NCBI GenBank assembly: GCA_963575745.1
Contig: CAUYUJ010019616.1
Span: 527,301-591,300 of the forward strand
Reading direction: 5' to 3'
Origin: Prorocentrum cordatum
Taxonomy: Eukaryota; Sar; Dinophyceae; Prorocentrales; Prorocentraceae
DNA length: 64,000 nucleotides
The position numbers were made by a program, and so were the translations under genes. Under the pieces are notes generated by a model. The model saw only the letters and a list, made by a program, of their open reading frames with translations, did not search any database and was not told where the DNA came from. Within the stretch, counting starts at the first letter, position 1. Each line of letters starts with the position of its first letter. Positions 1 to 10,124 of this stretch are shown piece after piece.

Positions 1-700
1 GCTTCACCTGGCCAGGTATGCTGACGTACAGGGGACGCAGGCGCGTGATGATAAGGTGGTGAGGGGGATGAGGATGAGGCTAGGGTTGCGGATGCGGGTG
101 CGGGGGTGGTTTGTCATAAGGACGTCGTTCTGGTTTTTCTCAGGGGCGTTTTTTTTTTCAGGGCAGACGCGCCGACGTTGAGGGCAAGGAGAGGTGCAAT
201 GAAGAGGGCGCCAGGGGGATGAGGGTAGGGACGGGGTTGCGGATGCGGATGAGGACGAGGGGCCGGCAGAGGGGGGGGGAGGGGAGCACAAACGTCAGTA
301 GTCGTAGGAGGAGGAGGAGGAGGAGGAGGAGGAGGAGGAGGAGGAGGAGGAGGATGGGCACGATGAGGAGGAGGTGGACAACGGGAGAGAGAGAGAGAGA
401 GATGAGATCTCGCCGAGGGAATGTGGTACTCATAAGGACGTCGTTCTGGTTTTATTCGGGGCGGGTTTTCCTGGGCAGGTATGCTGACGCAGCGGGGTAG
501 GAGGGGTGCGCTGATGCGGTGATGAAGGGGATGAGGATGGGGATGGGGTCTCTGATGCAGGTGCGGGGGCTTCTGTTCACAAGGGCGTCGTTCTGGTTTT
601 TCTCGGGGACGGCTTTTTGAGGATAGATCTGTGCACGTAGAGGGAAAGGAGAGGCACGGTAGCGGGCCCATCCCGGAGAGTCGGAAAGAATTTTGTACGG
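1..700. repeat. Degenerate long tandem duplication
   Basis: Two related blocks begin with GGTATGCTGACG near 16 and 478, giving a period of about 460 bp. The sequence CGTCGTTCTGGTTTT recurs near 122, 439 and 584, always preceded by a form of ATAAGGA or ACAAGGG. A (GGA)n array at about 309-353 sits inside the first block. No convincing coding exon lies here; open frames over it are Arg-, Pro- or Leu-rich translations of the repeat. Confidence 0.6.
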
Positions 701-880
701 AAAGAAGGGGTACGATGCCCAAAAGCAGTTCTTGTTCATTTGAACAGGACTCGCTGTCCGCGCCGCCGCGGCCTGTGTCCATTTGTCCGCTGTTGGTTTG
801 GGACAACGTTTGTTTTTAGGCATTGTACCAATTTTTTCAATACCATTTCGGACGTCCAAATGCGGGAGCTGATTCTCTAC
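700..880 (+). repeat. Dispersed repeat, copy 1 (pairs with 51735-51890)
   Basis: This block shares GCAGTTCTTG, a GGTTTGGGAC core, TTTGTT followed by a TAGRCATTGTRCCAAT core and a GCGTCC/GACGTCCAAA block with 51735-51890, in the same order and orientation. The two copies are diverged. Function unknown. Confidence 0.5.
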
Positions 881-1258
881 CCTGCCCTTTGCTATCCCCC
901 CTTTCGTTCCCCCCGTTCCTCTCCTGCGCCTCTCCTCGGGGGCCCAGGCTTCGGTCTTGCTCTTGTGGGCCTTTGAAGGCCTGGGCCAGCCGGCCCGTGG
1001 AAGCCTCGTCGCCGCCGTCTCCGTCCTCCTCCTCCTCCTCCTCCTCCTCCTCCCCATCCCGCTTCCTTCCGGAGCGTATGCGTCGACCCCTTTGCCTCAC
1101 GGCCAAACGACCGAGCCACCCTTCGTGGTGTCTAGAAGTCTTGCCCTCCACATTGGAGTGGTGGCTGTGCTAGAGAAGTCGCCGCTGCGTCTTCCAGAAG
1201 CGGTGCTAGGAACGAGGATCATCTCCATCGTTTGCGTCGCCGTCCGCAGCGCCGGCCT
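881..1258. other. No gene seen; CT-rich stretch with (CTC)n
   Basis: The stretch contains a (CTC)n run at about 1027-1057 and a CT-rich tract before it. It may be upstream or intergenic DNA of gene 1. I see no coding signal. Confidence 0.4.
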
Positions 1259-1279
1259 CCACAGCCATTTGGGCTCAAG
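1259..1279 (+). other. Decayed dinoflagellate spliced-leader relic
   Basis: The 21 bases match the 3' part of the conserved dinoflagellate spliced leader at 18 positions. They contain AGCCATTT and end in GGCTCAAG. The relic lies 32 bases before an ATG at 1312. Such relics are known where a trans-spliced mRNA was reverse transcribed and put back in the genome, so gene 1 may have passed through an mRNA stage. One diverged copy could also arise by chance or shared ancestry. Confidence 0.55.
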
Positions 1280-1311
1280 CCCTTGGGGCTATACATAGTC
1301 GTCTGCAAGCC

Positions 1312-1551
1312 ATGCACGCCGCCACGGCGTTCGCCCCCGCGCCGGCGCGCTCGCCGGCGCCGTGCGGCGCCCCAGCGGCGGGCCCTGCCGCTGCGGCGGC
1401 GCGCACCGGGGCCCCCTCGGGCCCGCTCCTGCGCGGGCACGCGGCCGAGCTCGGCTGCGGCGCGGCCGCGGCGCTGAGCTGGACGGCTGCCCGCCGCGGC
1501 CGCCGCGCGGCGGCGCGCTCGGCCCGGGGCGGCCGCTCGGCCACGCAGAAG
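1312..1551 (+). CDS. Gene 1, putative first exon (Ala/Arg-rich, possible plastid transit peptide)
   Basis: The ATG at 1312 lies just downstream of the spliced-leader relic. The reading frame gives MHAATAFAPAPARS followed by a long segment rich in Ala, Gly, Pro, Ser and Arg with almost no acidic residues, the composition expected of a plastid transit region. The proposed end at 1551 rests on AAG before GATCGC, a GA-type donor, matched to an acceptor GCAAG before GAG at 2229; both sites are flanked by AAGGA, and the joined frame is phase 0. GA-AG introns occur in dinoflagellates but are uncommon, so the junction is an inference. The opposite strand is also open here because the DNA is extremely GC-rich, which lowers confidence. 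Confidence 0.4.
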
Positions 1552-2228
1552 GATCGCCATGAAGCTCGGTGGCGGCCAAGATCGCTGGCGAGAAGCATGT
1601 CCGTATCCGCGGGATCGCGCCCCGCAATCCAGACAGCGAGGGCGCGGATGCGGAGATGTTCCCCGCCGCTCGTGACAAGAGGGGGGGTGATGACGAGGGG
1701 GGTTGACAAGCATGGCGGGGGCCATGAGATCTCCCCACATGTCAGGGCGCCTCTTCTGATTCCAATGCGTCCCGGGCCGCGCGCATGCCTCGGGCCATGG
1801 TTTGCGAACCCCCTCTCTTTCGTGGGCGGCAAAGAGGGGGGTGATGACTAGGGGGGGGTGGATATCATGGCGGGGGCCATGATATTTCCACAGATTTTAT
1901 GGCGCCTCTTCTTATTTTAATACGTCCCTGGCCCCCTCGCTGGGCTGCGCACATGCCGCCGGTCATGATTTGCACCCCCCCCTCTTGGACACCCCCCTCT
2001 TGGCCGCTCCCGACTCTTGGACGTCCCCCTCTTGGACGCCACCGCAGAGCAAGCGGGTCCTGAGGGAAACGTATCCTCAGGTTCTTCGCCGTTTCTGGGC
2101 TCCCGGGGCCCTCCATGGGCCCCAGGGGTTGTCAGAACACGACTCGGGACGGCAGAAAGGCGGGTCTTGGGTGAAGGACCCAGGACCCGCTTGCTTTATG
2201 CCAAAAGGAGTGGCGGGAGCGGTGCAAG
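1552..2228 (+). repeat. Gene 1 putative intron with a 154-bp direct duplication
   Basis: Two copies of a block beginning AAGAGGGGGGTGATGAC start near 1677 and 1831. Each continues with CATGGCGGGGGCCATGA and GGCGCCTCTTCT. The copies differ at many positions. Further C-rich repeats containing CTCTTGGAC occur at about 1979-2040. No coding signal was found between the two exons. Confidence 0.5.
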
Positions 2229-2834
2229 GAGGTGGCGGGCGGAGTCTCCGTCTTTGACGTCACCGTCACGAAGCCGCTGGGCGCGAAGCTGGTCGAGTTC
2301 CCCCCCAAGGATCCCCGGGGCGTCGGCATCGGCGAGGTCATAGAGGGCGCGGGCTGCTGGAAGGTGAATCAGGAGGTGCTCACGCAGGGTGGAGATGGCA
2401 TGTGGGTGCTAGAGGGCGACGAGATTCTTGCGGTCGATGGTGTTGATTGCCAGGCCAACATTGAGAAGATCGTCGAGTGCATTCAGGGCTCGGAGTCGGA
2501 TTCGGTCTCTTTGACGCTCAGCCGACACTACTTGAAGGTCCCGAAAGGCCCGGTCAAAGTGGTCTTCTCTCCGAGCGGCAACATGGTCACCGTGCCCCGC
2601 GGCACCCTTCTCGGACAGGCCGCCGCCATGGCCCAGGAGACCCTCGTCTGCGAGGTTTACAAGGAAGCGGGCACGGGCAAGAGCTACGAGATGAGCAAGG
2701 ACGAGGCCCCTAAGGCTTGGGACAACACCATGCCGATGACGCTCGTCCCCGCGCCCGGGGAGACCAAGGCGAAGGCCGCGGACGAATCACTCTTCGGCGG
2801 GACCAGGGTGATGGACGTTGCTCCCGGGGCATAG
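2229..2834 (+). CDS. Gene 1, last exon: PDZ-domain protein
   Basis: The frame is open from about 2229 to a TAG at 2832-2834 and gives about 200 residues. Residues about 8-95 read as a PDZ domain: TVTKPLGAKLVEF supplies the carboxylate-binding loop, then GVGIGEV, then LEGDEILAVDGVD, then a final strand SVSLTLSRHYLKV. PDZ domains bind C-terminal tails of partner proteins and act as scaffolds. The remaining residues (about 98-175) begin VKVVFSPSGNMVTVPRGTLL, which resembles the first strands of a 2Fe-2S ferredoxin fold, but only one Cys is present, so no iron-sulfur site is claimed. With the transit-like first exon, plastid location is possible. The PDZ call is good; partner and role are unknown. 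Confidence 0.75.
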   Translation, partial: EVAGGVSVFDVTVTKPLGAKLVEFPPKDPRGVGIGEVIEGAGCWKVNQEVLTQGGDGMWVLEGDEILAVDGVDCQANIEKIVECIQGSESDSVSLTLSRHYLKVPKGPVKVVFSPSGNMVTVPRGTLLGQAAAMAQETLVCEVYKEAGTGKSYEMSKDEAPKAWDNTMPMTLVPAPGETKAKAADESLFGGTRVMDVAPGA

Positions 2835-3110
2835 ATCCTTCTTTTCCACGTCCTCTTATTCCTACTTCTCCGCCTCGTCCTCCTCCTCCTCCTCCTCGTC
2901 ATCCTCCTGCTCCTCTTCCTCTTGTTCTGCTCATCTTCCAGCTCTTCATCTTACTGTTTGTGCTGCGCCTACTGCTTCTGCTCATGTTGCTAATGATGGT
3001 GTTTTTCCTCCTCATCTTCTTCCTCCTCCTCCTCCTCCTCCTCCTCCTCCTCCCCCTCTACTTCTCCCGTTGGGGCCCCTTGTGCGTCTGCATCGCGCAT
3101 CGTTTCTTTA
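2835..3110. repeat. (TCC)n / pyrimidine-rich tracts after gene 1
   Basis: TCC-rich runs at about 2872-2950 and 3008-3055 follow directly after the stop codon of gene 1. They may be part of its 3' untranslated region. I see no polyadenylation signal I would trust. Confidence 0.5.
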
Positions 3111-3299
3111 GGGCGCCTGACCATTTTTCGGAAGCGATTCTTTTTCTGATTCAGCCAGCTGCCCCGAGCTTCCCTTGGCAGAGACTGGGTGGCTGCGATC
3201 TGTCTACCTATCTTGTGGGGCATCATTCGCGGCTTTCGCGTCTCGTCGTCGTCATTGTCCCCGTCGTCGTTATCATCTTCCGCGGCGAGTCTCCGCTGC

Positions 3300-3395
3300 C
3301 CGTTGCCTTCACAGCGTCCCACAGTCACAGTCGTCGTGACAGTCGTCGTAACAGTCGTCGTAGCAGTCGTGGTCGTCACAGTCGTCGTCATCAAT
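3300..3395. repeat. Short GTCGTC-based tandem repeat
   Basis: An 18-base-scale unit of the form ACAGTCGTCGTGACAGTCG repeats about five times with small changes. It translates to Ser/Arg or Thr/Val repeats in open frames. Not considered coding. Confidence 0.5.
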
Positions 3396-3614
3396 CCCGC
3401 CGGGCGCCGGCTTGTTTGTGGGTTGGCGGTTGGCAGAGCCCATAGCGCACCGCCTCGCAGCACAGCCCCCTCTTCTCTCACTCTCGTACTCGCCTCTCTC
3501 GCCCGCCTCCATGCCGCCGCCCCCTCGCTGCCACCCACGGTGCCACGGTGCCCACGCCCCTCCCTCCATGCATGCGTCCCCCCGACGAGTCGCCTGCTCC
3601 CTCCCCTCTTCCCC

Positions 3615-3830
3615 TTCCCTGCGATCCGACGGCGCGAAAAATCACCAGTGGAGCCCTAGACCCCATCTCGTTGCACCATTTGGCGAGCCTGACGAGCCAG
3701 ATCGATCTGTGATCTTTCCGGGGCTCGAGATTTGGGCGAAAACGCCCAGCTCGAACTGGGCGAAACCGCCCAGCTCGAACAAAAATGAGCCGCCAGGATC
3801 TCAGAGTTCCCGCGCCGTGGCTGCGGAATC
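3615..3830 (+). repeat. Dispersed element family E1, copy 1 (direct)
   Basis: The block runs from CCTTCCCTGCGATCCGACGG through GATCGATCTGTG to CGCCAGGATCTCAGAGTTCC. The same ordered blocks occur at 4788-5010 (direct) and about 4400-4487 (inverted). Inside, a 23-24-bp unit with GGGCGAAA and CGCCCAGCTCGAAC occurs twice and contains the hairpin GCCCAG/CTGGGC. Confidence 0.55.
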
Positions 3831-3954
3831 TCGTCTCGCCCTCGTCCTGCTCCCCAGGCTTATGATGCTCCAACCTACTTTAGCCTTGATTATGAAGAAT
3901 AATTTCGGGCGCCCAAAAGAGTACCGAAATTCAAGGGTTTTCACGTGTCGGGCC

Positions 3955-4016
3955 CTGGGTGACACTCGTCCGACACTGTTCCGACACTGTTTCGACACTC
4001 TTTTGACACTTTTCGG
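3955..4016. repeat. 11-bp minisatellite CGACACTGTTC
   Basis: About five consecutive units of CGACACTGTTC type (TGACACTCGTC, CGACACTGTTC, CGACACTGTTT, CGACACTCTTT, TGACACTTTTC). Confidence 0.6.
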
Positions 4017-4199
4017 GGTGCTCGAAATTATTTCTGGGATGCGGTCCTTAAGTAGGATGGGAACAACATAGCCCCAGGCCCTTTTCGAGTCACATCCCGT
4101 CAAACCGGGAGGTTTTTCTTTATGCTCAGTCTCTGCAACGACTCGGGATGAAACGCCAGGCATGACGTCGGGGGTCCGGGTCTCTCGCGCGCCAGGCGC

Positions 4200-4335
4200 C
4201 GCCCGCCACCGTCGCCGTCGCTCCGATCCATCCTCTTCCACCTCCTCCCTCTCCTCCTCCTCCTCGCTCCCCCTCCTCCTCCTCTTCCTCCTCCTCCTCC
4301 TCCTCCTCCTCGTTCTCCCCCCCCCCCTCCTCTAT
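4200..4335. repeat. (TCC)n array
   Basis: Imperfect TCC repeat of about 100 bases ending in a C-run. Confidence 0.75.
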
Positions 4336-4399
4336 GCGATACTGGTCCCTTGCGGCCCGATCCGACTCGAGTCCGATCGCCCGGCGGTCCGAGGCGGAG

Positions 4400-4487
4400 G
4401 CCCTGGCGTCTCGAGTTCTTCGAACCGGGCGCTTTCGCTCTGTTTCGGGCCCCGGGGCCCTCGCGGATCGATCCGGCTCGACAGGTG
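4400..4487 (-). repeat. Element family E1, inverted copy
   Basis: The reverse complement carries GAGCCGGATCGATCC, GGGCCCCGGGGCCC and GGTTCGAAGAACTCGAG in the order seen at 4895-4970. It lies between the two direct copies. Confidence 0.5.
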
Positions 4488-4787
4488 CTGCAGGGCCCGC
4501 ATGGCGTTGCTGTGCATCCTGGCGGCTCGACGCATCCTTCAGGGCCCCCATGTCGCTGCTGTGCATCCTGGCGCGGCCGACTCGATCCGACTACGACGTC
4601 GTGCCGGTGCGACCCGATCCGACGCAGACGTCGATGCGATGAGGGAGCGGCGTGCGTTAAGAAATGTGCCCAGTAGGTTTCAGACCCTGGAGGGTTCCTC
4701 ATCTGGTCAGGGCGGCGGTGATATTACATGGCCAAGCCTCTATTAGCGTTCAACTGGCTTCCAGGCCGTGGATTATTTTAATGGTTC

Positions 4788-5010
4788 CTTCCCTGAGGTC
4801 CGACGGCGCGAAACAAATGTGACATCACCAATCAAGTCACCTCCAGACTCCAGAACCCTGGACCCCATTTTTCTGCGTCATTTCGTTCGAGCCGGATCGA
4901 TCTGTGAGGGCCCTGGGGCCCGACACCCGGCGAAAACGCTGGGCTCGAAAGAATTGAGATGCCAGGATCCAAGGTCCACTGACCCCGCCGTGCGAGTTCC
5001 CGCTTCTATG
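4788..5010 (+). repeat. Element family E1, copy 2 (direct)
   Basis: Same ordered blocks as 3615-3830: CCGACGGCGCGAAA, GGACCCCAT, GAGCCGGATCGATCTGTG, GGCGAAAACGC, TGCCAGGATC and a final GAGTTCCCGC. The offset from copy 1 is about 1175 bp. Confidence 0.55.
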
Positions 5011-5239
5011 CTGACTGGGCCCGGAGGTCTGGACCACGTCCCAAGGCCAGTTTTTTCGTCCTGGGTCGCTTGTTGGGCGGCCATGGGGCTCAGCAGCGGC
5101 CCCTGGAGGCCGAAAACGGTCAAAAGTTGGCCGCTCCAGTCTTTGCGGAGCCTTCGGATCTTCCGGGGACTCCGCCGCACGATGTCCCGATGCTGGCTGC
5201 TGGCTGGTCCTGCCCTCGCCTTCCGCCCGACCGCTCCCT

Positions 5240-5421
5240 GCACGCGCCGCCCCCGCCACCTCGCCGCAGGAGACGGGCCCGCCGCCGCCGCACCCGGAGG
5301 AGGCGGCCCGCGCGGCCGCGTCCCCGGAGGAGGCGGCCCGCGCTGCGCGGCCCCCGGAGCCGGACGTGGGGAAGCTGGTCGGGGACCTGAAGACGGCGAC
5401 GGGCGGGGCGGGCCGCGCCCG
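5240..5421 (+). CDS. Possible exon with PEEAARAA repeats
   Basis: One frame gives PHPEEAARAAASPEEAARA followed by EPDVGKLVGDLKTATGGAG. The mix of acidic and basic residues with alternating Pro-Glu-Glu units looks more like protein than the Arg/Pro-only neighbouring frames, and AG-GT boundaries are available near both ends. No homologous domain is recognised and no other exon could be joined to it. Confidence 0.25.
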
Positions 5422-6480
5422 AGGTCCGAGGTGTTCGATGTGTTCGGTTGCGGTGTTCGAGCGTTTTCACAGGTTCTGGGCGGTGATCCGGCCTCGGGAT
5501 GCTCCCCAGCGGCTGCTCCTCGCCTGCAGCGTCCCGAACGGCCGAGTTGTGACCCGAAATCTCCTGCCCAGACATGCTCGCGTCATGAGGACAGTCACAG
5601 CGGGGGGGGTTTTGGCCATGGTCGGCCCTCGCCCCCAGGGCCGTCCAGAGTGGGCCTGGGGATGAGAAGCTGACCCTGGGGAGAGGCTCGGGGCTGCCGG
5701 GTCCCCACATTGAAAAGATCGAGACATCGGATTCGCATTCAGGAGGGACCTTTCGCCAGAGTGGCCTCCCAAGAGGGCCCCCAGATCGCTGGATAGCAGC
5801 AGGTTGCGCGCCCCCTGGGCCGCGCACCAAGAGTCACTCTTGCGTGTAGCCGATGGGTGTCTGGGCTTAGTCCTCGTCCGCCGCGTCGGAGTCATGCCTC
5901 TGGGCCTCGAGGAGTGGTGGATGCGGACGCCTGCCCACCCCCTTTGGGGCGGGGGCGCGTCCATGCCCACTGCTCGCCAGGGGCCCTGGGCAACACTCTG
6001 GCAGCCGTGGGCGTGGAGATGTTTCCCCGCGGCGGGTGGCGGAACAGAAGTTCCTGACCGCGCGCGAGTTGCCAGTCGGGGGCAAGGAAAAGCGACACCA
6101 CCACCAGTGGGGCCACCTCTGGCGATGGGGTCCACGATGCCTCCCCGAGCTGGGCATATAGGGGATATCTCGAACGCGAGGGGGGGAGAGGGCGCACCAC
6201 CAGGGGGACCCCCCTGGCTCCTGCCGCTGGTGGTCCCTCGTCCCTGGTGGTGGTGATGTCGCTTTTTCTCGGTGTTCCTACGACAAACTGGCGCACTCGC
6301 ACAAGAACTTCATGCTCCGAGCGTGCTCTGTCGCCCGCGGTTTCCTTTCCCCCTTTGCGCACTTCCCGCTCCTGCTGTGCCCAATGCGGCCCCGCAGTGT
6401 CCCTCGATTGCCTCGACCGCGGCTTGGTGCCAAGCCGATGCGATTAAATATTTCCCATGCCGGGAAGCAGGCTGGGTCCA
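5422..6480. other. No gene supported
   Basis: GC-rich sequence with short open frames on both strands and no recognisable domain. A block near 5515-5560 (CCCGAACGGCCGAGTTGTGACCC) resembles blocks near 15505-15590 and 54640-54715, so at least part is dispersed repeat. Confidence 0.4.
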
Positions 6481-6484
6481 GTGT

Positions 6485-6810
6485 CGTCATCTTTTTCGTC
6501 GTCTCGTCGTCGTCGTCATCGTCGTCGTCTCGTCGTCATCTCGTTGTCCTTGTCCTCGTTGTCCAGCTGGGCGGGCCCTCCCAGTGGAGGCGCTGGCGCA
6601 GTCGGAAGAGCGGCGGCGGAGCGCGCAGGACATCCGTGGTCGCGGCCCGCCGCCGCCGTCGCCGCCGCGGCCACCGATCGATGATCGCCGATCGGCGTCG
6701 TCGCGTCGTCGTCGTGGTCGTCGTCGTCGTCGTCGTCGTCGTCGTCCTCGTCCTCGTTCACGTCGTCGTTGTCGTCGTCGTTGTCTTCGCCGTCGCCGTC
6801 GCTGTCCGCC
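6485..6810. repeat. (GTC)n arrays around a possible short exon
   Basis: GTC repeats lie at about 6485-6545 and 6700-6800. Between them one frame gives LPVEALAQSEERRRSAQDI, which could be an exon fragment but has no recognisable homology and no joined partner. Confidence 0.5.
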
Positions 6811-7109
6811 TTTTGGAGTCGGCTGGAGATCTGAGGTGGCACAGCTTGGGTTCTGGCCAGCAGGAGGGGTGGGCAGGTTCGAAGTTCCTGGGTTCGGGGC
6901 GTCCTTTTGCCTGTCTCTGCCTGCGGGAGCAGTTTTCCGGCCCGAGGACCGTCAAACGCAAACCAGGGTGAAAAACTACGCCAGGTGGACCCCAGGAGGG
7001 GTCCAGGGCACATGTTGAACAAATTTGGCTTCAGTTCCCCTCTCCTGGCCGAGTCTCTAGGGTCCCGAACCCCAGTTCAAACCTCTGGCCGCACCAACCA
7101 TCTCTCTCA

Positions 7110-7111
7110 AA

Positions 7112-7169
<58 letters not shown>

Positions 7170-7170
7170 C

Positions 7171-7202
<32 letters not shown>

Positions 7203-7319
7203 TTGATGATGATGATGATGATGATGGTGATGGTGATGATGATGATGATGATGGTGATGATGCTGATGCTGGTGCTGATGCTGATGCTGATGCTGATGCT
7301 GATGCTGATGCTGATGATA

Positions 7320-7352
<33 letters not shown>

Positions 7353-7603
7353 CTGATGCTGATGCCGATGATGGTGGTGATGGTGATGGTGATGGTGATG
7401 GTGATGGTGATGGTGGTGGTGATGATAACTTTGATGATGATGCTGATTATGATGGTGATGATGATGCTGATGCTGGTGTTGACGCTGGTGTTGTTGATAG
7501 TGGTGATGATGATTATGATGATGATGCTTATGATGATGCTGATGTTGTGGATGTTGATGATGCTCGTGATGGTGGTAGTGTTGGTGATGGCAATGATGAC
7601 GAC

Positions 7604-7636
<33 letters not shown>

Positions 7637-7901
7637 CATGATGGTGATGGTGATGATGATAATGAGGCTGAGGATGATGATGTTGATCGTATGAAAAAAG
7701 AAGAGGCGCCTTCTCGAGATGATTATGCTGCTGATGATGATGACGACGATGAGTACCTGTTACTGTTGTTAGCATGAGTATGCTTATGATGTGGATGAAT
7801 ATGCGGATGTGTATGGCCATGCGGATGATGATGGTTACGGTGATGGTAATGGTGGTGATGGTGATGCTGTTGCAGATGAGGAAAAGGATGCTGATGATGC
7901 T

Positions 7902-7932
<31 letters not shown>

Positions 7933-7960
7933 ATGACGATGATATCTCTGATTATCCCTG
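7110..7960. repeat. Long (GAT)n array
   Basis: About 850 bases dominated by GAT with interspersed GCT, GGT and GAC variants. Sub-blocks such as (GATGCT)n at about 7258-7315 and (GATGGT)n at about 7368-7415 show local amplification. It gives long Met, Asp, His or Ile frames that are not genes. Confidence 0.9.
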
Positions 7961-8032
7961 CCTCGTGCGCCCGACGGTCTTTGCAGCTTATCGTCCAGAA
8001 ATCATTATGCGGCCCCCTTCGGCGGGCGCCTT

Positions 8033-8650
8033 ATGCAGTCGCTCGCCCGGGCGGCCATCGAGGGAACGGGCGAGCTCATATTTCGGGGCGTACGCGCCGC
8101 GATCTACGAGCGGCTTGTAGGTCAACTGCTCCCATCGCTCGCGGAACTCGGCGCCCCCGTTGCGGGGTCGCCGTGGTCCACCCGGGCGGACCCCGGCGGC
8201 GGTGGGCAGTGCCCGCCCGCCGGCTGGGGCACGGCCTGCCCCACCGTCTGCCTCGGGCTGGCGGTGGACCTGAGCAGCGGAGTCATTCCGTTGCCGCTCT
8301 CGTCGGTTGTGGCCTTGCTTGGCGTCACAGCCGTCTGCTGCCTCTGCGGGGGCTGCTGCAGCGCCCTGGCCTGCGGCCCAGGGGTGCGGGCTGAGGCGCG
8401 TGCTCGCGTGCTCGAGCCTTGGCTCGTAGCTGGCCCACGGCCGCGCCGCAGGGTTAGCCCCGTCAGGAGGCCCATCAGGCTTTCTGTACGCGCTGCCGAC
8501 GATGGCAGCCAGGGCTCGCTGCAGAAGGGGAACCTGCTGTCCCCGAGGGCTATGCGTGGCCCGACCTCCACCCGTTCGCCGCGACGCTGGCCACCAGGCA
8601 CGACCGTTGGCGCTTGAGCGAGGGCGAGTTAGGCTACCCTCGGCCGGGGG
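8033..8650 (+). CDS. Unrecognised coding-like region with a membrane segment
   Basis: One + frame is open from 8033 to a stop near 8617. It reads EGTGELIFRGVRAAIYERLV, then a hydrophobic stretch IPLPLSSVVALLGVTAVCCL typical of a membrane span, then Arg-rich sequence. A second frame at about 8530-8700 gives GYAWPDLHPFAATLATRHDR, also protein-like. The arrangement recalls the N-terminal membrane-containing part of dinoflagellate retroelement polyproteins, but I cannot align it to the element at 57260-61640. It may be a decayed element or exons of an unknown gene. Confidence 0.3.
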
Positions 8651-8979
8651 GCGTCCTGCTGGCGTTGCCTGGGCCATTCACGGCGCTGCAGCCACAGACA
8701 AGGAGGCGGCGGCCCCAGGTGCAGAACGGAACACCCCGCATCAGTCAGCGGACGAATTCGTGGTGGAGGGCCTGGGGGCGGACGCCGACGACGAGGCCCC
8801 TCTCCTCTGCTGGTGCAGGTTCCTCCGCTTCCAGTCGTGCCACCTGCGCCTGCGCGGAGCAGTCTGGGAGCCCACCCGAAGTCATGGGACGCCAATGCTT
8901 CGCCCTCGGGCAGCGGGGGCCGTCGCCGCCGCTCTCGACGAGGGAGCGCCGATGACCCGTGCCAAGGCCCAGTTGGAGA

Positions 8980-9070
8980 TATGAAACGGTTCTGGGGAAG
9001 CGGTCTCCGCGGAACAGGCCCCCCGGGGAAGCGGTTCCAGGGAAACGGTTCCTGGGGAAACGGTCTCGCA
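8980..9070. repeat. 15-bp minisatellite GGGGAAACGGTTC
   Basis: Five imperfect units of about 15-18 bases share GGGGAAGCGGT or GGGGAAACGGT. Confidence 0.55.
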
Positions 9071-9730
9071 GCAAGTCGCCCAAAATCCGCCTGTAGGGGG
9101 ACATGCCCGACCTAACCCTATTTCGAACTCACGACAACGACGGGCGATCTTGAATCGACGAGGCATCGCCGAAGATCGGCGATAGGTCTCCGATCCACGG
9201 TGCTGGTGCTGCATGCCGCCACGCTGGTCCTTGGCAGGTTGAGCTGCCCAGCGGAAGGGGGCCAGGAGGGGAGAAGCATGATGGGTTTGTTGTCCACCAC
9301 CACCACCATGAACTGGAGGGGGGTAGGGGGTGGAGGATGAGGAGGAGCAGGAAGAGGCGGAGGAGGAGGAGGACCCCTCCCCCCTCCAACTTGATGGTGG
9401 TGGTGTTGTAAAACTGGCCCAACAGAGCAGGCAGACGACGACGAACGCCCAGGCGGGAGGCCAGGGCCGGCGGGGCGGGCGGGGAGGCAGAAGAGGGGCC
9501 AGGCGGAGACAGCAGGCAGGGAGCAGGCCGACGGACGATCGTCTTCAGCACTGCGCTAGGGCGCGCAACAGGTTGCAGTCCAAGCGCCAAAGGCGGCGCA
9601 AAAAAGAACAGCACGAGCAGCTCGGAGCACACGAGCCTTGTGAGCATGTCAGGAGTGCGAGGGAAGGAGGAGGCAGGAGGGAGGAGGAGGCGGGCGGGCG
9701 AGGGAGGAGGGAGCAGGGAAGAGACAGAAG

Positions 9731-9734
<4 letters not shown>

Positions 9735-9767
<33 letters not shown>

Positions 9768-9830
9768 AAGGAGGAGGAGGAGGAGGAGGAGGAGGAGGAG
9801 GAGGAGGAGGAGGAGGAGGAGGAGGATATC
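9735..9830. repeat. (GAT)n adjoining (GAG)n
   Basis: About 11 GAT units are followed directly by about 20 GAG units. It creates long Asp/Glu or Ile/Leu frames on the two strands. Confidence 0.9.
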
Positions 9831-9954
9831 CCCCCCCTCACGATCGAGGATCGAGGTCGGAGAAGCAAGGTTTGGGGCAAGTTGGGACTCCTTTTGGGCC
9901 TCTGGTGGCGACCTGAGGCCTCCAGACGCCACCTCCCGCGCTCCCAGGATCCGT

Positions 9955-10119
9955 CAGGAGGGACAAAAACACACAGACACAATTGATCCTCGATTCCCAG
10001 GAAAATATGCAAAAATATGGGAAGTGGGGTGATAGACGAAAATCCAGCACATGTTGAAACATATAGGAAATCCTGGGATCTGTGTGAGTATTTATTAGTG
10101 TGTCCCTGGGCCCCTTCAA
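9955..10119 (+). mobile_element. Element family E2, copy 1 (about 165 bp)
   Basis: The copy starts TCAGGAGGGACAAAAACACA, contains CGATTCCCAGGAAAATATG and GGGAAGTGGGG, and ends GTGTCCCTGGGCCCCTTCAA. The same order is found at 24734-24897 and 30546-30709, all on the + strand. The two ends share GGGACAAAAA and, inverted, GGGACACAAA, so short terminal inverted repeats are possible. No coding capacity. Confidence 0.75.
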
Positions 10120-10124
10120 TTCTT

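Noticed and set aside
2520-2760. 2Fe-2S ferredoxin domain
   Set aside because: The strand pattern is similar, but the four cluster cysteines are missing.
7107-7820. Very long His, Met, Asp and Ile frames on both strands
   Set aside because: They are translations of a GAT array. Every frame is open because the triplet lacks stops; there is no coding signal.
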